The notes under the pieces are model-generated. The model was not told the DNA's origin. It did not search any database and was given only the letters and a program-made list of their open reading frames with translations. This document shows, in pieces, positions 55,250-64,000 of a DNA stretch of 64,000 nt. Within the stretch, counting starts at the first letter, position 1. Every line of letters begins with the position of its first letter. The position numbers were made by a program, and so were the translations under genes. Source of the stretch: Harmothoe impar (Eukaryota > Annelida > Polychaeta > Phyllodocida > Polynoidae); contig OX381714.1 in assembly GCA_947462335.1 (NCBI GenBank), forward strand, positions 57,643,800 to 57,707,799. Direction: 5' to 3'.

Positions 55250-57060
55250 TAGCTCCCCAGTCCCTACTGTGTTGATGATTGATATTGAGGCTTCTATGTT
55301 GGGGGTGGTAGCACCTGTATCATAGACTGTTGGCTCTTTTTCACTCAGACATGTCTCAATGGTTTCACTACTTCTCCACAATGTCTCTGCTCCAATCCAA
55401 CAATGCCATCAGTAAGACAGACGGTGAGAAATAGAGAGAGATACAGACAGACACCCTTATACTCCCAATCTCTATGATAAGATACTTATCTTAGTGGTTT
55501 ATCACCACTAGCGCACAAACTTTCTGGGATCACATCTATCTGTTTTAGATATTGCCTCAAAAGAGTGCAATTTTCACATAAAAGTATTGAAATCAATATC
55601 TTAGTCCTTTTTTATATCCCAAATAAGCATACTGTAAAACCTTGCGTACACGCGTAACTCACGTATAAGCCGCACCCCGACTTCAGGATGATCCTGTAAG
55701 CTGCATTGGTGATCTGATTATGGTGACTTTTGCACTGTATCATAATAGCAAAAACTCACGTATAATCCACACCGTAACTATGTGCCAATCCTACAAGCCA
55801 TACTAGCGATCTGACTTGCGTACTAGCCATGGCTTATACGAGAGGTTTTACGGTATCTCCTGTTTATAGGTGCAAGTGTAGACAGGCCTTTAAAGCATAT
55901 GTTCATGCATTGGTACAGCAGAAACTAGGTTTGGCACCTTTCCCAGAATCTCATGATGATATACTTTCAGTGGGAGAGCAATGCGCCAGCTCATTTTTAG
56001 TAGCAATACTATGTCCTGATGTGAGGTTACTTCTACATGGGGCATGGATTTTCTGAGGCATGTGATCATTTGTGTGTGCTCCACCACCTGTTCAGTTACC
56101 AGAAAGGTAAGCTGTCACTGAGGCACTGAATTGAACGTAGATTCCCAGAATCTCTGAATGGCATGATGATATACTGTCAGTATGTGATCCAATGTGCAAG
56201 CTTGTATTTGACATAGCTAAGAGTCTCCTAGTGTAAAGCTACTTCTACTTTAAGAGCGTATTCTCTATGGCATGTTATAATGTGTGTGTGTCCCACCACC
56301 TGTTCAGTTACCAGTAAGGTGTGCTATCATTGAGACACTTTCTGCCAACTGCCTGCAGCCATATGTCCCACACACCTGTGTAATACCTGGAAGCCTGTCA
56401 TACAAGGCTCACTGTCCATAATCAAAGTATCTAGTTCGCTGATGCCCTTATTGACACCTGCCTATTGGGTGTGAGAATCGGCGAGAATCGGCTGTGATTT
56501 TGTTGTCTGACAAGATTTGTCCATAGTTTTAACATTAGCAACTGATGCAGACTGATGAGGTTATATTGATTCTTTAGTAATTTGACAGGAGACGGTTCAT
56601 TGATAGTTTCAGCAGTCCTTAATCTTACACCGATCTTTAATGTTTTTAAACAGTATTCCCTCTATTTGCTATTATATTAGGGATACCTTAATTTCATGTG
56701 TATTCTGTATAACCAACAATGCTATTGCATTGTGACACTGAGTGGCAGAAGACACAGGAAGACTACTGTAACCAGGACAATTTGTGTTTTCAGAAAATCT
56801 ATCCTTGGTCCTACAAACCTACATTCAACAGGAAAAGGGTACACCAGCAATAAAGTTGTGTGTTGGCAGTATAGATTGCATATGTTAATTGACTAATACC
56901 ACATACAAATGATGCTACTGTGATATTATACATAATGTCATTCTTTATATTGTTATAAGTTTCCACAAGTTAGCCTTAACTTTTCAGGTAGTTCTACACA
57001 AACAGATACCAGGATTTAATTCAGTACAGTACATACAGTAAGCTACACATTTACACCATC
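55250..57060. other. Non-coding stretch holding one MITE
   Basis: 55250-55350 matches 17765-17880. 55380-55620 and 55860-57060 show two ~200-bp direct-repeat-like segments (around 55930-56100 and 56150-56340, both with CCACCACCTGTTCAGTTACC) but no gene. Confidence 0.4.
55632..55853. mobile_element. 222-bp MITE in TA (second copy)
   Basis: Ends CTGTAAAACCTTGCGTAC and, inverted, TATACGAGAGGTTTTACGG, flanked by TA. Same length and end design as 30578-30799 but well diverged, with ACGTATAAxCC motifs inside. Confidence 0.75.
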
Positions 57061-58720
57061 CTATTTTTTATTAGATTAGACTATGTATTAGGAGGCAGAG
57101 AAGACCAAAAGTTGTACAAGCCTGCGAGACAAATTGGATTCTTGCTGCCCCTCGTAGGGATGTGGCTGCTTTCAAAACTCCCTAAATCAGACTGACAGTC
57201 TGATCTGGTAATTTAACATTCCCTGACACTGAAAAAAAAAGCCTTGAAGAAGGAAGACAATATAATTGAATTTCTCTGAACCTGTGATATCCCTTCTGAT
57301 CCATTCCAGTGTTTCCACCTGCCCTGCTTATGGATAGGATGATAAGAACATAAAAGGGGAGGAGGTTGGTGAAAATGCACGTCTGTCTGAATTAAAAGTA
57401 TGCTTCTGAGGGTAATCTCTGAATCCATACGCAAGTTTGATTGAACAAGGCCATTCAGTGAAGAGGCTTCTAAAACATCATTAGCAAACACATTTGTGCT
57501 ACACAGAGTTTACTATTCATGTGCCAGGCTCTACTAGCTACATGTAAGGTGCATACTGCATCAAACAACTCTCACAGCCCTACAGAAAATTACACAGTAT
57601 GACCAAGCCACTATCAGCACCATAACCTGGTTATGAAAGCTGTGTTCAGAGATGTGCTCTATCAATCAGAGACTTAGATATTCCTCATATTCCTAATATT
57701 CAAGGGATATTAGGAACTGTGGACACGCTTGTACCAGTCTTATTAATGGTTGCCACCACAACCAGGGCAACTCCCTTCAGATTCATATAGTCTGCGCCCA
57801 ATACAAACATTTATAGGTATCTTACTTACATGTTTATTGATGGATCTCTTCAGCAATCGTAATCCAATAGTCTGGAAAGAACAAAATCATAATGGTCATA
57901 TTCTTAATAAAATTGCATGTATAGTACTAAGCTAACTAATCTAGCTGAATTTAAATGCAAAACATCCAGCGTCATGCTTGGGTCTGTTTGGATGGACAGG
58001 TAGGGCCCGCATGGCAATAGAGCAGCATTGGTTTTGAATTCTCAACGATCGCTAAGCCTGAATGGACATATTTCTCGATTAATCTTTGAGTATTTACAAA
58101 TTGAGATACACATTTCATATAAATGAACATATTTGTGGGTCACTTCCAGACAAGGCAACATTATACATCTCCCTGATAAATGGTGGAAAATTGACCAGAA
58201 GTTGTTCTCAGACTCAGACAATAGACTTCTGGGCTAGTTCCCTTTTGGGCTACACAAACACTGTTGTGTGTATTGGAGCCATCTGCAGGAGTGTCCTTCA
58301 GGCCCTATACACATATTGGAGTTTACTGGAGACGAGGTGGCAAGGGTAGTGCAAGACTGGGAATACAAAGGTGGTGTTAGGGGCCAGTTGTCATTCCCCT
58401 CTCCTTGATGTGCACACACGGGTGGCACGAATGTGACCTGGCTAAGACCCCACCCAAGGCTACAGGTAAAGGCTCTTCCCACCCTCAGGGAATCCAGAGA
58501 TTGTGTGATGTTGCCTGCTTTTCAGTTGGGGGTAGAACCGAGGCCACTTAGCACCCTTTCTGTTCTGTTTATCACTGCAGTTGGAGTGAGAGGTGAACGA
58601 TTGGGAAGGATGTATGGCAATGTATAAAGAATGACCTTCAAAGGCTCCTTCAAAATGTTTAATGCAGGTGATGCATTTTTTAGGCATAAAGATTCTTTAC
58701 GTGTTTGCTTTTACAAATAA
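57060..58720. repeat. Duplicated units (b- and X-type), copy 3
   Basis: 57110-57500 is related to 29080-29600 and 41560-41890. 57790-57930 is related to 39890-40040. 58200-58630 is related to 17900-18640. No intact gene. Confidence 0.5.
57830..57871 (-). pseudogene. 42-bp exon-like block
   Basis: On the minus strand it is bounded by TTTTGTTCTTTCCAG and GTAAGTAAG, both near-ideal splice signals, giving 14 codons if in phase (TIGLRLLKRSINKH). The paralog at 39931 keeps both signals. Product unknown. Confidence 0.35.
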
Positions 58721-59650
58721 CTCAGCTCAACTCAGCAGCAACAGAGTTTTATAAACAATATAAAATGATGCAATACAGCTGAAACGTCATGGGTGTTTCC
58801 AGCTAACAAAACAATCTTACATACAACAAAATAACATTTTAATGTTATATAACATTTTGTCATAATAAAGAGCCATAGGGAAACGTTTTATTACGCTGTA
58901 TAAGTTTTTTGTACAGAGCTTGCGGCACTCTCTGTCTTTGCCCAGTTACCCCGATCAAAAATGGGGTTTTACTCAGGGGTGTTGTACTAGTGTAGGTTTT
59001 CATACCTGCCATATTCAGGCATCTCATTCTGCGTCGGTAATTCAAAAACGAAAATTGTCATACATGAATACAAACAAGTATCTGACATTCTGCCAGATAA
59101 TATAATACCTATACACAGAATTCTCCTGAAATAGATCAACTGTGACAGGTGACTATGGCAGGTGCAGTGTGTCAGGGTGAGGTTGACGTCAGGAGGGGGC
59201 CTGATCTGCATTCTTTGTAGAGATGGGTATCTGGATGGTCGCAGGGGTACAGCTACTAGAAAGGAGAGTAGCCCTGCTACACCATTGGATACAACATAGC
59301 TCAACAGGTTTAAAAGGATGTGTGCCTTCTGTTTTCTATAAAGAACTACATTTAACAGAAGACTGACAACAGTGACCAGGATGAAAGATAGACAGCACAA
59401 GAATTGGTCTAAAATATGATCATAAACGGATCAAATGTTATTTTTAAGGAGGATCTCTACTGCTATTTTCTCAGGAAGAAACCCCCTCTTTTCTTGATTA
59501 CTATGTCTTCGAATGTTCCCACTTCCCTTTGCCTGCCTGCCTTCATGCCTATAATCAAAAGCCAGTCGAGGATAAGGTACTAATTTTATATCACCTGAGT
59601 ATAAAAAGGGTCATCAAGGCACCACTGAACAGCAGCACTCTTAAGGCATG

Positions 59651-60375
59651 AACCTGGGTGTAGGCCAGGGCCACATATGGTAGATGCCCACCCACTGTAT
59701 AGCCAAGGTCACATATCAGCGGATTGATGGGATGAAGAGGAATCAAGATGGGACACTGTCTTTTCCTGATACTGATACTAACCTGCTGTGGGAATGTAAG
59801 GATTTAACTTAAGAGAATGGGTGGGGAAATGGTCACAATTAAGAATCTCTAATGGATATAGAGCCAAGCACTGAAAGGAAAACTGAAAAGGGAAAAAAAA
59901 GGTCACACAAATGTCTGAAAGTGGTAAATCTACCCTAACCTGGGTGTAGGCCAGGGCCACATAATGGTTGATGCCCACCCACTGTGTAGCCAAGGTCACA
60001 TATCAGTGGATTGATGGGCTAAAGAGGGATCGAGACGGAGCACTGTCTGTTCCTGATACTGATACTACCCTCCTGTGGGAATGTAGGGATTTAACTTAAT
60101 TGAATGGGTGTGGGAAAATGTCACAATTAAGAACCTCCAATGGATATAGAGCCAAGCACTGAAAGGAAAACTGAAAAGGAAAAAAAAAGGTCACACAAAT
60201 GTCTGAAAGTGGTGAATCTACCCTAACCTGGGCGTAGGCCAGGGCCACATATATGGTTGATGCCCACCCACTGTGTAGCCAAGGTCACATATCAGTAGGT
60301 TAATAGGATGAAGAGGGATTGAGAGGGGGCACTGTCTATTCCTGATACTGATACCTACTGTGGGAATGTAGGGAT
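59651..60375. repeat. 287-bp tandem repeat, 2.5 units
   Basis: AACCTGGGTGTAGGCCAGGG recurs at 59651, 59937 and 60225. The third unit is cut by the palindromic element at 60380 and its remainder continues after 61114. The related unit at 19970-20080 has one copy. Confidence 0.85.
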
Positions 60376-60379
60376 TTAA

Positions 60380-61109
60380 GGACTCTCAGCACCCAAATTG
60401 CACTAAAACAGTTTGAGGGGTATAGTTCCAAGGAAATGCGTTAAACCTGTACATATCAATTGAACCATCTATAAAAGCTTTATCAAATTCCTTTGATTAT
60501 TTCTTATTTTAATAGCCATGGAATGTGGATGGAACAAAAACGTTCCATTTTCAGCCACTTTTTTTTCCAACAGCATTATGGGATGGAAATTGGACAAAAT
60601 TCTTGAATTTCTCAATTGAAAACTAAAATTCATGTCTATACCTGGGGTCCTTTTTTCTCTTTTCCTGATATTCCAATTATTAAGGCCTACACAGCTCTTC
60701 AAAGTTGCATAGTTAGCCAAAAAGTGGGTGATAATAGGGGTAAATAGCCATTTTTACCATTTTTTAGTAACTATGCAACTTTGAAGAGCTCTGTAGGTCT
60801 TAATAATTGGAATACCAAGAAAAGGAAAAAAAGGACCCCGGGTATTGACATCAATATCAGTTTAAAATAGTTAAACCTAAGAATTATGTCCATTTTCCGT
60901 CCCATAATGATGTTGAAATGAAAAGAAGATAAAAAGGAACGTTTTTGTTCCATTCACGTTCCACAGTGACGAAAATTCCAAATAATGGAAGGAATTTGAT
61001 AAAAGTATTATAGATGGTTCAAATGATGTATAATATGTAGAGGTGTAACATATGTACTTGGAATTAAACCCTCATAACCGTTTTAGTGCAATATGGGTGC
61101 TGAGAGTCC
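60380..61109. mobile_element. 730-bp palindromic (foldback) element in TTAA
   Basis: It begins GGACTCTCAGCACCC and ends with the inverse. The two ~340-bp halves pair almost throughout around a ~50-bp centre near 60745. TTAA flanks both sides (60376-60379, 61110-61113), and the neighbouring repeat units show the empty site GGATTTAACTTA. Non-coding; TTAA suggests piggyBac-type mobilisation. Confidence 0.85.
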
Positions 61110-62740
61110 TTAACTTAGATGGGGACACATTAGAGTTAAGCAGCTAAAGGAGAGAGCCATGCACTGAAAGAAGAACTGACTTCTGTGAGCATCATACATC
61201 AGCTTTATTTGAGTCTACTTATTTGCATGGAATCATGATCAGTAAACTCTTGTTGCTTGATTATTTAAACTTTGTTTTTGACATATTAAGTCCCATTTGC
61301 AATGAATTGTTTATGGGAGAAGGAGTTCTGATAGAGATGCTGTAAATACACAGTACGGATGGGCACAGATCCTGTTAAATGAATGACTAACGGCTAGACT
61401 ATGACAAAATTCACACCATGGGTGGGCGCACCTAAACCATGACCTTTCCCGCATTGTTGGCTTATCTGAATACTACAGCATACTGTCCCTATTCAATATA
61501 TGGCAATACATCACAGCATAAAGAGTTATTTTATGTATAGCTTTATCACCTTGCTGTATTAGCTTGTTCAGCAATGCTGATCTATAACCCCTATCAAAAA
61601 ATGATACAGTCCCCTTCGTCAGCAAAGCAGATGGGCAGAATAAACATTGACGTTTTTTCCAAAGCACAGTGTGAAGTGCTATGATAACTATACTTGTTGA
61701 AAGCAATTACTGCTGATAGGCAGTTTGAATCATTGAATTTGTATATAAGCACAATGACTATTCCCTGCCACATAACATTGTCCTTGGTCTATTGCAAAAG
61801 GTCAATGCCCCAGTGAGTGCCCCAATAATTGCCCCAACATTTGCCCCAAGCCCTGCTATCAGTAAATATTTGATGCTGGCCCTCAGGGCAATAAATAATT
61901 ATCTTATAAAGCTGGGCCTGCTTAGCTGTATCTAATACATGTATTGGGTAGTAAGGCATAGTGGGTTTGCAGCCTTAATTTAAAAAAAATTGAACTATAT
62001 CCGATTGGCTTTGCCTGTTAAAGGGCATCCATTGACTTTGGGAGAGCAGCAGTTGTTGATATATCACTTATTGGTTCACCGAACAGATCCTATAATCTAA
62101 TTTGGATCAGATCAATAAAGGCCATTCAATCAGCTTGGATTTACACAGAAGCTAATCTGACTGGAAAATATTTTCACATGTATTTAGATTTACTGGGTCT
62201 GCTGTGACACTCTCCAAACATATTGATGTTCTGGATAAGACTCCAATCTAGACTGAGGTGTGGCCAAAGATTAATCAATAGTCATCAATAGGTCACACAG
62301 TGCTGGGCAATAGCACTAAGTAAGGCTGCTGCAATATATATCTGGTAACCAAACTGGGGCCAGGCATTCAAAGGTAGAGGTTACATAGAATTCAGAAGCA
62401 GAACGTGAAGATTCCTTTGGGCTGTCATCGTTTGAGGTCAGAAGGGCCATGCTTAGACAGAAAATAAGTGAAAGCAATAACAGGAGAGAGAAAGAGAGAG
62501 AATGAGAGAGCAAAAGCAAAGAGAAAAAGAGAGATTGAGAGGAATAGCAGAGGGATATTTCAGAAGTATTTCAGGAGTATCTCAAGACATACTAATAAAA
62601 CAGGGGGCTGCATAGACACCATACAAGTGGGATGAGATGGACTTGTTATATTCATAATAGCTTGTGTACTGGTTACACTGATTCATAATGACACTCCCTT
62701 ATTGCCAAACACAGTGGCAGAGGCACCTTTCTGAACTGAT

Positions 62741-62834
62741 AGTGACAGCAGACTCGTCCTCCAGGATACAGGGGACATTTAGGATAAATAGGTCTGTGCC
62801 ATGGAACACACTGTCCTGGGATATTGGGACTACC
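62741..62834 (-). pseudogene. 94-bp exon-like block, open but donor lost
   Basis: Full 94 bp, open in the same frame as 48433-48526 (SQDSVFHGTDLFILNV then EDESAVT). The donor reads ATCAGT instead of GTGAGT. Kept frame with a dead splice site argues for recent decay. Confidence 0.35.
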
Positions 62835-64000
62835 CTATATTTATACACACAGACCTCTTACGTGTAGTTAGGTTTGGGCTATGTAACTTGGAAGTATGAT
62901 AGTATCTATGGACCCGCTATGTCAAATCTTTCTTCCCTTTCTTCCATGCTTTTTTGTCCATCCTCTTCTCATTCCATCCCTTTTATTTCCTTTTAAGTTT
63001 CTTGCTTCCCATACTATGCATAACACATACATTTTTTCATTCTACAAACTTCCTTTCTCTGTGCCTCAATGCTTTAGATCCAGCCCCATACATTCTTCTA
63101 TGATCACAAACATCTCCAGAATTTCCCCAGAACTTGCATATTACAATGATTAAAGTTGTATACCTCAAAATCAGGATCGAGCAATTGAAAACTTTTAGCC
63201 AATGGTCAAAACCATTTTCCCAGGAGGCAGCCACCCACATGGCTATATACAACCATAGTCGTAAGTCCAGACATGTATAGCAGGCATGGTATATTGATGA
63301 GGGGGAGGGGCTTTGTACGGAGTGACAGCAGGTCTAGTGTCAGGGACTGTGGCAGCCACAAGGCTGTCATACCTGTGTATGACCTATGACCGTTAAAAAT
63401 GTTGTATTCATCTGAAGCAGAATGTATATAAGTTTATCAATGGCAGGCTGGCATATACAGCTCACAACATTTATATTATTTAGCAGCTTTGAAATCAGAC
63501 AATGTGCACATGGGGAAGGAAAAGAAATTAAATACTGAGTAGATTTTTGGAAACGGGAGGATGAAAATCAGAATAACGAAGAAAGGCCACTACAATGCGA
63601 TGAACATTGTTGTTTAAAGTAGGCTAATACAAAAACCATCATTCAGGCAAAATTAATTGATCAGTGTACAAGTACAGGGAAAAATAAACTCAAAACAATT
63701 ACAAAGGTAGGAATAAGGAAACAATACAGGAAATAAATAAAAAAGGAAATATATTGAGCCAAATCATTACTCATCCATATCAATTGTATCCATATAAACT
63801 GACAGTTTACAGGGAAAACTGCATTTGTAGAATTTGTAGACAGGTTGGTTTTAGATTATGTTTTGAAGAATGTCAAACCAGCGATCATGAGGGACATGAG
63901 GTCACTTATAGAAAAGTTTATATATGTTGCTCTACTAATGAGGCTTTGAATTACTGTCACTGAGCCATATCAGCCAGATTAGCCATCAGTTATTTACCAC

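Larger units (their letters stand above)
58720..64000. repeat. Diverged duplicated unit, last copy (runs off the window)
   Basis: Close counterpart of 18890-22650 and diverged counterpart of 30300-32300. It contains a 287-bp tandem repeat, a 730-bp palindrome and an exon-like block. Short ORFs to the end of the window are not conserved between copies. Confidence 0.65.

Noticed and set aside
59651..60375. 287-bp tandem repeat as a CRISPR-like array
   Set aside because: Units are adjacent, long and without regularly sized unique spacers; the host is eukaryotic.

Overview
The window reads as non-coding DNA of an animal genome, probably a non-vertebrate and possibly a marine invertebrate. It is AT-rich, crowded with small non-autonomous DNA transposons, palindromes, mini- and microsatellites, and has no long host reading frame. 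I cannot name the species. No bacterial-type genes, rRNA, complete tRNA or CRISPR array were seen.

The outstanding feature is one intact, visibly GC-richer LTR retrotransposon of the Ty3/Gypsy type at 4598-17291 (12,694 bp, plus strand). It has two 439-bp LTRs in which I read no difference, a 4-bp target duplication (CTCT), a primer-binding site matching the 3' end of tRNA-His, a long gag (5246-7819), and a pol (7744-11985) reached by a textbook -1 frameshift signal (GGGAAAC plus stem-loop). The pol order is protease, reverse transcriptase, RNase H, integrase. Beyond pol lies a third, 1,134-codon frame (12570-15974) where an env gene would sit in an errantivirus. It has no evident signal peptide or membrane span. 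It carries two atypical C2H2-like fingers, basic nuclear-localisation-like patches and a C-terminal coiled coil. The gap before it (about 12160-12569) is CpG-rich, with a CCAAT box and a perfect NRF1-type palindrome, and looks like an internal promoter. This third gene with its own promoter is the best candidate for an undescribed system here.

The other ~51 kb is a mosaic of old tandem and segmental duplications. The block 956-4597 plus 17292-23400 is broadly repeated at 43015-64000. More diverged copies lie at 30300-34300 and among 25500-30300, 37300-42600 and 51400-57500. Comparing copies gives paralogous empty sites that date and bound many insertions: the retrotransposon; TTAA-flanked piggyBac-like MITEs of about 205-242 bp; a 730-bp palindrome in TTAA; two 222-bp MITEs in TA; a 215-bp long-TIR MITE; a 250-bp MITE with a 5-bp duplication; and a 914-bp TIR element.

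Several short blocks within the duplicated units look like decayed or tandemly repeated minus-strand exons: a 94-bp block with GTGAGT/GTAAGT donors, a 62-bp block, a 42/60-bp block, and a block whose peptide pattern (ALY..., KKxE) is kept in frame between copies. They suggest a duplicated host gene or gene fragments, but the product is unrecognised and the calls are tentative.
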